This document shows positions 35,428-45,886 of a stretch of DNA of 64,000 nucleotides, one piece after another (position 1 is the stretch's first letter; each line of letters opens with the position of its first letter). The stretch is from Impatiens glandulifera. Taxonomy: Eukaryota; Streptophyta; Magnoliopsida; Ericales; Balsaminaceae. The translations under genes were made by a program, and so were the position numbers. The notes beneath the pieces are model-generated. The model was not told where the DNA came from. It worked only from the letters and a program-made list of their open reading frames with translations, and did no database searches. The DNA is taken from positions 143,211,913 through 143,275,912 of the forward strand of contig NC_061862.1 of assembly GCF_907164915.1 (NCBI RefSeq). The letters run 5' to 3'.

Positions 35428-35832
35428 CTGCATGGATCATCTACAAGTTCCACACCAGCAACTACTCCTCCAACCGATAAAGTGATTCTCTCTCCGGTTA
35501 TAGTGAGGGCTCGAGGTAGGCTACCAACGAAACGGAAATTATCTGCCGTAGAAAAAGTAATTAACAGGTCCAAACATTCAACAAAGGTTAGTTTACCTCA
35601 TTGACTCGTTATATTGTGTTAGTTGCTTTGTTATATTGAGCTCATTTTTACTCGTTATATAGAGCTCATTGCCTAGTTATATTGATGTAATATATTTAGT
35701 TAATTGACTTGTTAAATTTTGTTATAGAAAAAAATGTGGGATGAACCAACAGATGCGCAACAATTCAATGACCCAGCTACTATACCACAAACAATAGTCT
35801 CCACTCAATTCTCTTTTACCACATTATTGTAA
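35428..35832 (+). pseudogene. FAR1/MULE-transposase-like C-terminal exons
   Basis: Exon 35428-35586 follows TTGTTCAG and ends before GTTAGT. Exon 35728-35832 follows GTTATAG and ends in TAA. Together they encode about 87 residues: a Ser/Thr/Pro-rich start, then PVIVRARGRLPTKRKLSAVEK and a short Gln/Thr-rich end. The R-x-R-G-R-x-P-x-K-R motif is typical of the extreme C-terminus of FAR1-type MULE transposases. The SWIM and DDE domains that should precede it are absent, so this is a remnant. Confidence 0.55.
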
Positions 35833-36129
35833 TTATGTTATCATGTGTCTATGTTATAACAGTTATATTGAGCTTATTTCAGCGTTATATTGAGATCATT
35901 GACTCGTTATATAGAGCTCATTGCCTAGTTATATTGTTGTATTCATTATATTTAGCTAATTGGCTCGTTATATTGTACTTGTGCTTCGTTATATTGAGAT
36001 TATTGACTCGTTATATTGTACTTGTTGCTTCGTTATATTGAGATGATTGCCTCATTATATAGATCTCAAATAAATGATCTGATTATGAAACCACAAACAA
36101 TAAACTATAGAGCACAATTCAGCATTATA

Positions 36130-36657
36130 TTAAGTTTCTTTTAACTTTACTGAGCATAAATATTGGGAGACACGTAAGGAAAGGAGAGAGCCGAAGCCGA
36201 TGTCCTTGACAGCTTGCTTTTGGAGGTCCGACAGTCCATTCACGAGTTTACATAGGCCCTGAGGAGAAGTGCGGATGTTTGGAATCGTTGTTTTCGGCAA
36301 TCTTCTTTTGGACAACTTCGAACTGAAAAAATGACAAAGGTGAACGCTCCATATAACTATTTATTACGATCCATATATCTACCTATTATGCTCCATACAA
36401 CTACCTATTATGCTCCATACAACTACATATTATACTCCATATAATCACTTATTACGCTTCATATAACTACTAATTACACTTTATATAACTAATTAGTACG
36501 CTTCATATAACTATATTTTACGCTCAATATAACTAGTTATTATGAAATATAACACGCAAAAGATAACTTACCTTCCAAAATCTTGGTTGTCAACATTGTT
36601 GGTCTTCCTCTTTCGTGTCTTCGGGATGGTCTTCCTCTTTCGTGCATTCGGAGTCAT
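36130..36657 (-). pseudogene. Ulp1-MULE-like ORF, N-terminal exons
   Basis: Minus-strand exon 36572-36657 starts with ATG and a basic repeat (RKRKTIPKTRKRKTNN) and ends before GTAAGTT. Exon 36130-36322 follows TTTTTTCAG, in matching phase, with CKLVNGLSDLQKQAVKDIGFG then SLLSL, and stops after KLKET. The LxxLxxxQKxAVxxIGFGxLLxL pattern is what I associate with the N-terminal region of plant MULE-encoded Ulp1-related proteins. The peptidase part is gone. The introns and flanks hold ATAACTATTTATTACGCTCCAT-like repeats (36340-36545). Confidence 0.45.
36340..36545 (+). repeat. Short tandem repeats, unit TATAACTANNTATTACGCTCCA
   Basis: Eight to nine imperfect units of about 22 bases in the intron between the two minus-strand exons. 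Confidence 0.8.
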
Positions 36658-37200
36658 TACAACAGTGGTTCCATCAAATAGAACAATGTCGGAATTAGGG
36701 GGATGGTAGATGAGATGTTGATATCGGTAAGAAAATCCATTGATCTTAGAAAATAGATAGCAAGAAGCGTTTTGATATTGGAGAATACGTACGGCGAGAA
36801 TACAAGAGGAGGCGAGGTGGGGGAAATATTAGGAGGCGAGGGTCTTCCACGGCAAGACGGAGAACAAGTGGCGGCAAGAAGAGATTGATAGAAAGAGTTG
36901 AGCGCTTCCACGGCGAGACAGGAAATACCTCACGGGTTGACTAGGGTTTACACATGAGGGAGAGAGAAGAGAAAGTAATGAGAGATAAACAATGGTTAGA
37001 CTGGCGTTTCTACTAGGGTTTACAGGAGGGAGCGAGAAGAGAGAGTAATGAGAGAGAATCAATTTAATTCAATCTAGGGCGGGCGAAGAGTCACATATTA
37101 AAGCTATTTAATTTTTTTTTAATTGAAAAAATCCAGCGTGGCAATGCCACATAGATTCGCTTTATGATCTGAGCCCCACCCTCGGCCCCCAAATCATTAT

Positions 37201-37928
37201 TCTATATATATATATAATGATACTTAATTTTTAAAAGTGTCCGGATTGTTGGGTCGAGATCTATGGTTAATTTGAATATATATGGTTAATTTGAATATAT
37301 ATGTGAGAGTAAATAGATACTTGGATCGGATTGTGGGTTGACCCCATAAACTTAAAACGGTTAAAAATAAAATTAAAAATGTTATATGGGTGTTTCGAAC
37401 TTGCAACCTAACAAAACAAGTATAACTCTTTAACCAACTAGGCTAATAACAATTTATATTTTAAATCGACACGAAATTTGATAAACGCGGTGGTTCATCA
37501 ATAGTATTTTAATCGGTCATAATTCTCTTTTGACTATGCGCTATGGATTTCACTATTATTAGTGAACAATAATAGAAGAATTCCGTCATATTTATAGAGA
37601 TAGGGGACATAATTCATATGGATATAGTAAGTCTCGTCTGTGTTACTTTAATGGTAGTCTTTACATTTTTCATTTCACTCGTAGTATGGGAAAGAAGTGG
37701 ACTCTAGAAGTCAAACTAAATGAGTTGAGGAATCAAACTGTATCAATTGTTTTAGAGATCGTTCTGCAATGTGAGAGTAAATGAATACTTGAGTCGGATT
37801 GTGAGTTGATCCACACATAAACTTAAAACGGTTAAAAATAAAATTTAAAATGCTATCACATTTTACCGTAATATTTTTTCACGGTTTTTTATATTATTAC
37901 TCGTGCAAATGCACGAGATGCAGGTTAG
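37201..37928. mobile_element. Helitron-like nonautonomous element
   Basis: The 5' end TCTATATATATAATGATACTT is shared with the array at 43.6 kb. The 3' end has a perfect 8-bp-stem hairpin, CTCGTGCA-AA-TGCACGAG, about ten bases before the end. The middle repeats the family's minus-strand tRNA-like words (AACTTGCAACC, AACCAACTAGGC). The CTAG terminus has drifted to TTAG. Confidence 0.55.
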
Positions 37929-38409
37929 TTTCTTTGATGATAACCAGAAATGATCGATATTGAAGGTACATTTGGGATAAGTCAACTATTTTAACATATG
38001 CAATAAATAATCCAGGGAGTTTGATAAATTAATTGGACTTTAAAGAAAATTAATTCCCAACAAAATTTCTATGATTAATACCATAATTAAGAACAAATAA
38101 AAGAAGTAAAAAATGTGAAATCTGAGGGAACTCAAAATGAAAGTGATCTAAGAAGTATTAACAAAAACATATATTGTTTTATAAATGGTGCCAAATATTT
38201 TTCTAATGAAACAAATACAACACCATATAAGACTATTAAAAGCCAAGTATTGTATAGATTTACCATAAATAGATAAAAATACAACACCATATAAGACTAG
38301 TTTAAAAGCAAAGTATTTACAAATAGATTCATCTAATCTAAAATTGTCCTTAATCATTCCTCAACTGGTTTTTTACGTTAGTTTTTCATAGTTAGCCTAT
38401 TACAATATC
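37929..38409. other. AT-rich intergenic
   Basis: Contains a short direct repeat (AAATACAACACCATATAAGAC at about 38213 and 38277). No gene. Confidence 0.6.
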
Positions 38410-38414
38410 AAACT

Positions 38415-38549
38415 TGTCAAATGCAATTTTATTCTTAACCCTGAATAGGGTTTGTGTAGAGTATATATATACATGAACATTCTATAATCTAATGGGCTGT
38501 ATCTCTGACCCATTTAATATAATATCAACTAATATAACATAGTCTAATA
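38415..38549 (-). repeat. 3' LTR
   Basis: TGTCAAATGCAATTTTATTC to AGTCTAATA on the plus strand. It pairs with 42125-42268. Confidence 0.9.
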
Positions 38550-38556
38550 CCCCTCC

Positions 38557-40152
38557 TCAAGTTGGAGCATGCAAATCACAGATGCCCAACTTAAATCTAA
38601 AATGGTCGAATAATTGTTTCCCAAGAGGCTTAGTGAGAATATCAGCCAATTGAGAAGTCGTGGGAACATGGGAAGCAACAATAGTCTCATCCTGGATATG
38701 ATCCCCTAAGAAATGTAAATACACTTCAATGTGCTTGCTACGCTCGTGAAACATTGGATTATGAGCCATATGAAGAGTTGATTGGCTGTCTGAGTACACA
38801 TGCATACCCGATTGAGGTACTCCAAGGAACACCATGACCCCTTGTAGCCACTTCAACTCACAAATCAAAGCTGCTAAAGATCGATACTCAGCCTCAGCGG
38901 AAGATAAGGCCACAATTGGTTGTTTCTTGGACTTCCAGGACACAAGAGAAGAGTTAAGAAACACCAACCACCCAGTAACCGATCAGCAAGTCTTGGGATA
39001 GGATGCCCAGTCCGAATCGCACCATCTAGATAACCGAAGGTCACAATCACTCCTCAAGAGTATACCCTGTCCTAAGGCATTCTTCAGATATCTCATAACC
39101 CGTAATGCTGCCGGATAGTGATCCTGTAATGGGTCATGCATAAACGGAGATAATATATGTACAGAGTAAGCTATATCAGGTCTTGTGAAAGACAAATTTA
39201 TCAATCTCCCCACCAACCGTCGATAGCTCTCCGGATCCTCCATCTGCGCACTCACTAACTCCCCCAACATATGATTCTGCTCCATAGAAAAACCAGCAGT
39301 CTTAGCACCCAGAAAACTACACTCGAAAATAATATCTAGAACATATTTTCGTTGACACAAAGAAATGCCCTTAACACTCTTGGCAACCTCAACCCCTAAA
39401 AAGTACTTTAGATTCCCCAAGTCCTTCATATGAAAACATGATGATAAATATTGCTTGAAGGTCTCTAGTGTCTCCAAATCACTCCCTGATACTATCATGT
39501 CATCCACATATATCAAGACAAGTAAGACAGCATCACTGCTCACAAAGGAAAATAGAGAATGATCCGAACGAGACTGAATAAAACCATAAGAAAACAAGGC
39601 AGTTGTTAGTTTGACAAACCAACAACGAGGTGCATGTTTCAGTCCATAGAGAGACTTACGCAGGCGACACACTTTGTTAGTATGACCGAACTCAAAACTT
39701 GGTGGTAGGCGCATGTATACTTCCTCTTTCAAATCACCATGGAGAAAGGCATTATGCACATCCATCTGGTGCAAGTGCCAACCCCGAACAGCAGCAACTA
39801 TAAGGAAGGCCCGAACAGTACTCATTTTGACAACTGGAGCAAAGGTCTCAGAGTAGTTAATCCCCTCAAGTTGATGGTTGCCAAAGACAACCATACGTGC
39901 CTTCAAGCGCTCAATTGACCAATCAGAATTGTGCTTGATCTTGTAGACCCACTGACTTCCCAATGCCTTCTTCCCTTGAGGTAAATCCTCCAAACTCCAC
40001 GTTCCATTGTCCTCCAAGGCTCGTATCTCACTCTGCATGGCTGCGCGCCATCTAGGATCACAAGAGGCATGTCTGTAAGATTTAGGCTCAACGCCTCTAG
40101 AAATGGTAGCCAAAAAATTCCAATATCTCACAGAGAATAAATCATAACTCAA
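38557..40152 (-). pseudogene. Copia RT-RNase H, one nonsense codon
   Basis: One frame, 40152 down to 38557, is open except for a TGA at 38983-38985. It runs from RT N-terminus (WRAAMQSEIRALEDNGTW), through NAFLHGDLKEEVYM and the catalytic LIYVDDMIVSGSD, to RNase H (PIVALSSAEAEYRSLA, GMHVYSDSQSTLHMAHNP) and the QLADILTKPLG tail. The stop falls where an Arg codon normally stands before SVTGW, consistent with a CGA to TGA change. Otherwise the enzyme region is nearly complete. Confidence 0.88.
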
Positions 40153-40324
40153 ATGATGTGCAAGAGGATACCGAGTACCTGAGGAAGGGTCGGAGCCAGA
40201 TGAATGATGTCGAAGGGGTAATATAATTAGTCAACCAAGAAGAAGGAGTATGAGTCCTCATACCTCTGCCCAACTATGGCTACTTGACAATCGACTGTGG
40301 TTGTTCAACGCTAGACTCGCTCGC

Positions 40325-41340
40325 CTACTGCACAACCGGCAAACCAAGCTCCTTAGTAGAGCCCTGCGCATTAGTCTCCTTCAACAAATCCTGCACACCA
40401 GCCTCTTCGCCCAAAGCCCTCTCCAGCTCATCAGACACCATGAACACTCCTACCGAAACCTGGTCTAGTGCCTCCTCCATAACACTAATGGGAGGAATAG
40501 AGACAGGACAATCCACAGGGGCAAAAGGAAACTCATTTTCATAGAAAACAACATCACGAAACACAAAACCTCTTTAGTTTCTCAATCCAATAACCTCCAC
40601 CCCTTCTTATCAAGGGGATAACCCAAAATCACACACTTACGACTACGGCTAGCAAACTTGTCACGACAAGAGTGTAAATCAAAGGCATAACAAAGGCAAC
40701 CAAAACCACGCACATTAGATAGAGTGGAAGCGGTACCATATAACATCTTATAAGGAGTACGAAAGCCCAAAACACGAGAAGGAGTCCTATTTATCAAGTA
40801 GCATGCAGTAAGAACACATTCCCACCAATACTCAATAGGAATAGAACTCTGGAACATGACAGCCCATGCAACATTCAAGATATGTCGATGTTTCCTCTCT
40901 ACTTTACCATTTTGTTGAGGAGTATGCACACAAGAAGTTTGAAATAATACACCAGCCTCAGAAAAATAAGATTTCAAACAATTAAATTATGTTCCATTGC
41001 CAGTTCTTACATGTCTAATATCAACTCCAAATTATCTTTTGACCATAACAATAAACTTCATAAAGACAATGAAAACTTCAGTTTTAGCAGATAAAAGAAC
41101 TACCACACAGCTCGACTAAAATCATCAACCAAAGTAAGAAAATAACGTGCTCCATTAGAGGAGGGAACAACATAAGGACCCCAAAGGTCACAGTGTACTA
41201 AATCAAAAATACTCCTAGCATATGAATCATTGTCATAAAAAACACTCCTGGACTATTTGGCCTGATGACAGATATCAAAAGGGCTAACACTAGGAGAACG
41301 ACGAGTAACACTAACACCAGGTAAATGTTGCAGCACACTG
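40325..41340 (-). pseudogene. Copia integrase region, frameshifted
   Basis: 40582-40977 holds the C-terminal half of the core (TPQQNGKVERKHRHILNVA, then YWWECVLTACYLINRTPS), which contains the position of the catalytic Glu. Upstream, to 41340, the zinc-binding part and the first core Asp region are readable only in broken frames. Downstream, 40325-40564 continues the linker to RT in another frame. Confidence 0.75.
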
Positions 41341-41358
41341 TCTGAAGGATGTCCCATC

Positions 41359-41604
41359 CTACTGTGCCAAATCCCCAGAAATCAAGTTACAGGTCAAAGA
41401 TGGGACAAATAAAACATTTTTTAGAGTAATCTCAGGAGATAAGTACACAGAACCCTGTATATGAGCAGTAACAATGCTACTATCGTGTAGAGAAATGGGA
41501 CACTCTGTCCCCACAAAGCAATCAACTAAACAGTCTTGGACCCTAGTGGCATTTAAGGTAGCCCCTGAATCAATAATCCAAGATAAATGATACTTACCAC
41601 TCAA
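41359..41604 (-). pseudogene. Copia protease
   Basis: HLSWIIDSGATLNATR carries the intact aspartic protease signature DSGA. The frame ends after SLTCNLISGDLAQ and gag-pre-integrase sequence continues in another frame. Confidence 0.8.
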
Positions 41605-41654
41605 ACGATCAGTGCAAAACCATCGTTACCAACTAGGCGAAGGAGATTTTTCCA

Positions 41655-41750
41655 TTAAGTGGGAGTCAAACCAGGAATCCGGTAGGTCGGTCCGCCGGAA
41701 GACTCCAACTCCGCGTCGAAGACGCCAGAAATATCATCCCCGTTTGACAT
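41655..41750 (-). pseudogene. Copia gag remnant (31 codons)
   Basis: ATG at 41748-41750, then an acidic N-terminus (SNGDDISGVFDAELE) and a TAA at 41655-41657. Nearly all of gag, including any zinc knuckle, has been deleted, and the protease follows within about 60 bases. Confidence 0.65.
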
Positions 41751-41802
41751 ATCGGCGGTAATTGGACAAAATATTGGGTAGAGTTTAATATTTAGCATAA
41801 AT

Positions 41803-41965
41803 ATGGCACGAAACGGCACGATGCGACACGATATGCGACACGATGCGACACGACGCGGCACGGCGCAACACGGATACAAATATCAAAAACTACAACCCAA
41901 AATTAGCAACAACAAATATTTCACGACGCGGCACAATGCGGCACGACGTGGAACGACGCGACACA
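41803..41965 (-). repeat. GC-rich 10-base minisatellite in the copia leader
   Basis: On the plus strand, units of the form CGACACGATG / CGGCACGACG repeat many times in two clusters (41808-41870, 41925-41965). It lies in the untranslated leader between the 5' LTR and gag. Confidence 0.8.
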
Positions 41966-42124
41966 AATACAAATTTCCAAACAAAATCAGATAGAGCAAA
42001 AGGAAGCGAAAACGAAAAATATCATTGACGATTACAGACTCAAACACCAAATTCAAATCGAAAGATATAGATTGAATGATTTAGGTTGAAGAAAGAGAAT
42101 CCATAAATGGAGACTCTAATACCA

Positions 42125-42268
42125 TGTCAAATGCAATTTTATTCTTGACTTTGAATAGGGTTTGTGTAGAGTATATATATATATGAATATTCTATAAATG
42201 GGCCGTATCTCCGACTCATTTAATCATATATAATAATATAATATCAACTAATATAACATAGTCTAACA
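42125..42268 (-). repeat. 5' LTR
   Basis: 144 bp. On the minus strand it starts TGTTAGACTATG and ends GCATTTGACA, directly before the primer binding site. Confidence 0.92.
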
Positions 42269-42273
42269 AAACT

Positions 42274-42897
42274 TCATATAATTTTAAGAGAAATTATAAA
42301 CAAAATATAATTTAGAGTAAAAACAATAAAATAAATAATAAACCTAATAAATTTATATTATTGTAGCCCTTTGAAACTAATTTTTTAATAATTTATATTT
42401 TTTTAAATATGTTTATAGAATAGCAAATTTAAAGAAATTATTTTGTTCATTAACTATTTTTAGAGTGAGTAACTAATTATTCTCGTTAATTAGCTAAATA
42501 TTTTCCTAATAAAATTTCTGGTTGATGATTGTCATTAATTAGCATAAACGGATAAAAAAATTTGAGTTGCGTGGCTTGAAAAAAATATGATTTTAGCTAG
42601 CCAAGTATAAAATTATAGATAAAACTAGTAAATAAATTTTGTTTTGTTATTTTCTAAGAAATATATAAATAAATATTAATTAAATTTAAAAAAAAATAAA
42701 AAGTTATAGAATAATGTCATAAATTTACCATCACGGGGTGGGCTGAAATCTTAAGCAGCATTTAAAAGAAAATAAAATGATATATTTATGTAATTTTTTT
42801 TTAAAAAAAGTTGTAAATAAAATGATATATTTATGTAATTTAAAAATAAAAAAGTTGTAAATTATAATGTATAAATATTGCATATCTCATTAATTAA
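42274..42897. other. AT-rich intergenic
   Basis: No gene. A local direct repeat (AAAATGATATATTTATGTAATTT) lies at about 42774 and 42820. Confidence 0.55.
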
Positions 42898-43425
42898 GGG
42901 CGTGTTTGGTTTTGGGTTGTTTTATTCAAATAAATAAGTTATTTAAAAGTTAATAATTGGTGATTTTAAGAGGTAGAAATTTTTTTTATAAAAGTTATTT
43001 AAAAAATATTAATATATAATGACAAAATAAAAAAATATTTTAATATTTAAATTAAAAATAGATATAATATTTGTAGGTTAACCAAATCAAACAACCTAGC
43101 ATAAATATTAAACAAGTGTTAAAAAGTAATCTGTCAATAAATATTAATAAACAATTCGTACTATCTCTCAGATTGAATACTGTTATTTGGTTTGTTTATA
43201 AAATGACATTATAAACGTGGGCGGCGTTCAGGGTTATTTAAAGATAAAAATAAAAATAAAAAATATTAATGTATAATGATAGTATAAATAATAATAACTA
43301 AAAATAAAATATATTTTAATATTTTTAAAATTGAATTAAATAATAGTACAAAAGAGACGAGAAGTAATATGATATTTTTGAGTTATAATTTAACCTATTC
43401 CGAACAGGAATTCCAAACAAGGCCT
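42898..43425. mobile_element. MITE candidate
   Basis: Left end GGGCGTGTTTGGTTTTGG and right end GGAATTCCAAACAAGGCC are a partial inverted pair of a type common in plant MITEs. The body is AT-rich. No duplication confirmed. Confidence 0.4.
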
Positions 43426-43622
43426 TGTCATTATCTCTATTTAAGCGTTTTATTTTATATTTTATATTTTAAATTATGTCACGATGAACGTGATATGATA
43501 CCATTTTCATATGCCCCATCATAGCTGTCATTTCCCGTGTCATTTTATGAAATATTTAATTATATTTCAATTTTTTTTCATTTTAAAATTAATTAATATA
43601 ATCTTCCAAATTTTCAAACTAA

Positions 43623-43662
<40 letters not shown>

Positions 43663-44684
43663 GATGCTTAATTTTTAAAGTGTTCGGATTGCCGGGTCGA
43701 GAGTTGTGGTTAATTTGGATACTTGGGTCGGATTGTGGGTTGACCCGTTTTTAAATTTAAAACGGTGAAAAATAAAATTCAAAATGCTAGAGGTATGTTT
43801 CGAACTTGCAACCTAACAAAATAAGTACAACTCTTTAACCAACTAGGTTACAAAGACTTTATATTTTAAATTCAACACCAAATTTTATAAACGCGGGACG
43901 TTTTAATATTAATATAAGTTCAACTTTTTAACTAACTAATCTATATATATAATGATGCTTAATTTTTAAAGTGTCCGGATTGCCGGGTCGAGAGATGTGA
44001 TTAATTTGGATACTTGGGTCGGATTGTGGGTTGACCCGTTTTTAAATTTAAAACGGTTAAAAATAAAATTAAAAATGCTAGAGGTATGTTTCGAACTTGC
44101 AACCTAACAAAACAAGTACAACTCTTTAACCAACTAGGCTACAAAGACTTTATTTTTTAAATTCAACACCAAATTTTATAAACGCGGGACGTTTTAATAT
44201 TAATATAAGTTCAACTTTTTAACTAACTAATCTATATATATATATAATGATGCTTAATTTTTAAAGTGTCCGGATTGCCGGGTCGAGAGATGTGGTTAAT
44301 TTGGATACTTGGGTCGGATTGTGGGTTGACCCGTTTTTAAATTTAAAACGGTTAAAAATAAAATTAAAAATGCTAGAGGTATGTTTCGAACTTGCAACCT
44401 AACAAAAACAAGTACAACTTTTTAACCAACTAGGCTATAAAAACTTTATATTTTAAATTCAACACCAAATTTGATAAACGCGGGACGTTTTAATATTAAT
44501 ATAAGTTCAACTTTTTAATTAACTAATATATAATGATGTTGAGTAAATGGATAATTGGGTCGGATTGTGGGTTAACTCACCCATAAACTTAAAACGGTTA
44601 AAAATAAAATAAAAAATATTATCCGTAATTTTTTTTCACGGTTTTTATATTATTACTCGTGCAAATGCACGGCCTAAATGCTAG
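43623..44684. mobile_element. Helitron-like tandem array (three 5' units and one terminal unit)
   Basis: Units start at 43623, 43940, 44231 and about 44524. The first three begin TCTATATATATAATGATGC and run 290-317 bases with very high similarity. The last is shortened and alone carries the 3' terminus: hairpin CGTGCA-AA-TGCACG, nine bases, then CTAG followed by T. The base before the first TC is A, so the A/T insertion rule of Helitrons is met. Each full unit contains, on the minus strand, an A-box-like TAGCCTAGTTGGTTAAAG and a B-box-like GGTTGCAAGTTCGAAAC. Confidence 0.6.
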
Positions 44685-44789
44685 TTATTGATAATATTTG
44701 GAAGAGTGTATATATAGTAAATATATATGGAGGAGTAAAATTAGAACTATAATTGAACTTTATAATTAAATAGTATACTCATAGAATTT

Positions 44790-44949
44790 ATAATAAAAAA
44801 AAATTAGAATGTTGGGTTCCGCGACTATTCCCCGCGAGTTAAGCACATAGCCCGCAAACACACTTAACCAGACGCAGAACTTGTCGTCTGACGGGCTCGA
44901 ACCCAAGACCTCATGGAGGCCTGGAGGATATCTACTTCTTGTTGCCGCT
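44790..44949 (-). mobile_element. tRNA-derived SINE, copy B
   Basis: Flanked by a 9-bp duplication ATAGAATTT (44781-44789, 44950-44958). On the minus strand it holds the B-box GGGTTCGAGCCC, then GTCAGACGACAAGTTCTG, TGGTTAAGTGTGTTTGCGG and a T-rich tail. This is the best-preserved copy of the family. The A-box end is partly lost (TAGCGGCAACAAG). Confidence 0.8.
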
Positions 44950-44958
44950 ATAGAATTT

Positions 44959-45639
44959 TTAAAATTTTTATTATGCTTTAAAGAAGCTTTTTTAATATAT
45001 TTATTTTATTTCTTAATATAAATATATGAAAAAAAAACAATAATAAAACATTTTAATTCTTTTGTTTAATATTAATATATGCTTGTTAGAATGATCTTCA
45101 ACTATATTCAAATATGACCCAAAGAAACTAAATTCAAGTCAATATGATAATATTAAAAAAAACAATGTTGCTCTCACTTATGATCCATGCTTTAAGAAAA
45201 CTTGTGATCCGTGCTTTAATAAAAATATTGAAAAGTGTTATTTAATATTAAATTCACATCAAACAAGTAAAAAAGTATTATAATTTATAATTTAAATGAT
45301 ATAATTGATGAATAAATTATTGTTTACAAGGTGAATTATTAATGATTAATTTTGAATTATCTAGATTAAACAATGTCAATTTATAATTAATCTAAAATTA
45401 AACAATGTAAACCCCAATTAAACAATGGCATCAAACATTTTATTTGATTATTTGAATCGGTATCAAATAAACAAGATCTTTTTTAAGATTTAACGATAAC
45501 TCTTTTGAATCTAACCAGTTTATTATCATTTTGTCCCTACCTGCGAGAGATTGAGAACATGGAGGATTCCGTAACGAGTCTTATATACTTTGGTGGAAAC
45601 TAACTTGGGCTTGAGTATAAAAGATGTTTCGATAACTTA
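44959..45639. other. AT-rich intergenic
   Basis: No gene. Repeats of CAATGT/AAACAATG words near 45360-45425. Confidence 0.55.
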
Positions 45640-45710
45640 CTACATCTCCCAAAATCAAAATAAAGCTTAGACTTTGAACTGATTAAAGTTAATATAAATT
45701 ACCTCCAAGA

Positions 45711-45833
45711 AGTCTAATATTGCTTTACCCAAATGAGCATCTCAGAAGCTGAAGTAGTTAGAAACACCATTTATATTTATTTAAAATGCTGCTGCTTCAT
45801 GGAATACTCATTTGAGCAAGAAACATTAGATAG
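45711..45833 (-). ncRNA. MIR828: MIR828 precursor hairpin
   Basis: The mature segment is 45800-45821 on the minus strand: 22 bases, starting TCTTGCTCAAATG and ending AGTATTCCA, which agrees with the conserved plant miR828 sequence as I know it. It lies on the 5' arm of the minus-strand transcript. The opposite arm (45721-45744; minus strand TGAGATGCTCATTTGGG then TAAAGCA) pairs along its whole length with a few G:U pairs and mismatches, and the stem extends outward to CTAAT/ATTAG. The loop is AT-rich. A TATA box lies 65 bases upstream. miR828 loads into AGO1, targets MYB mRNAs linked to anthocyanin and trichome control, and triggers TAS4 phasiRNAs. No open frame overlaps it. Confidence 0.92.
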
Positions 45834-45878
45834 AGATATTTTCTTTTTGTTGAATTCAAATATTTTAGTTGTTTTTGC

Positions 45879-45886
45879 TATTTATA
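45879..45886 (-). promoter_or_regulatory. TATA box of MIR828
   Basis: Minus-strand TATAAATA in the context GGCTATAAATAGC, conserved in sequence and spacing with the copy at 31843-31850. This implies transcription starting about 25-30 bases before the hairpin base. Confidence 0.65.

Larger units (their letters stand above)
34637..37196. mobile_element. Deleted MULE with FAR1-like tail and convergent Ulp1-MULE-like ORF
   Basis: Left end GCAGTGATAGGGAGGTCG and right end (inverted) AATGATTTGGGGGCCGAGG are similar, and both continue into a GTGGC...GCCA word. Inside are plus-strand exons of a FAR1/MULE-transposase-like C-terminus and minus-strand exons of a second ORF converging on them, with short tandem repeats between. 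The catalytic transposase core and any Ulp1 protease core are missing, so the element is a deletion derivative. AT-rich flanks prevent a clean 9-bp duplication call. Confidence 0.6.
38415..42268 (-). mobile_element. Ty1/copia element, gag mostly deleted
   Basis: Short LTRs at 38415-38549 and 42125-42268 are flanked by a perfect 5-bp duplication AAACT (38410-38414, 42269-42273). Minus-strand order is gag remnant, protease, integrase, RT, RNase H. The primer binding site (TGGTATTAGAG at 42114-42124) and polypurine tract (GAGGAGGGG at about 38550-38558) are in place. LTRs differ by several bases and a small indel. Confidence 0.93.

Noticed and set aside
35150..36070. Regular short repeats considered as a CRISPR array
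   Set aside because: Units are contiguous without unique spacers, degenerate, and in a eukaryotic transposon.
41803..42028. Arg/His-rich plus-strand frames
   Set aside because: They translate the 10-base minisatellite in the leader of a minus-strand copia element.
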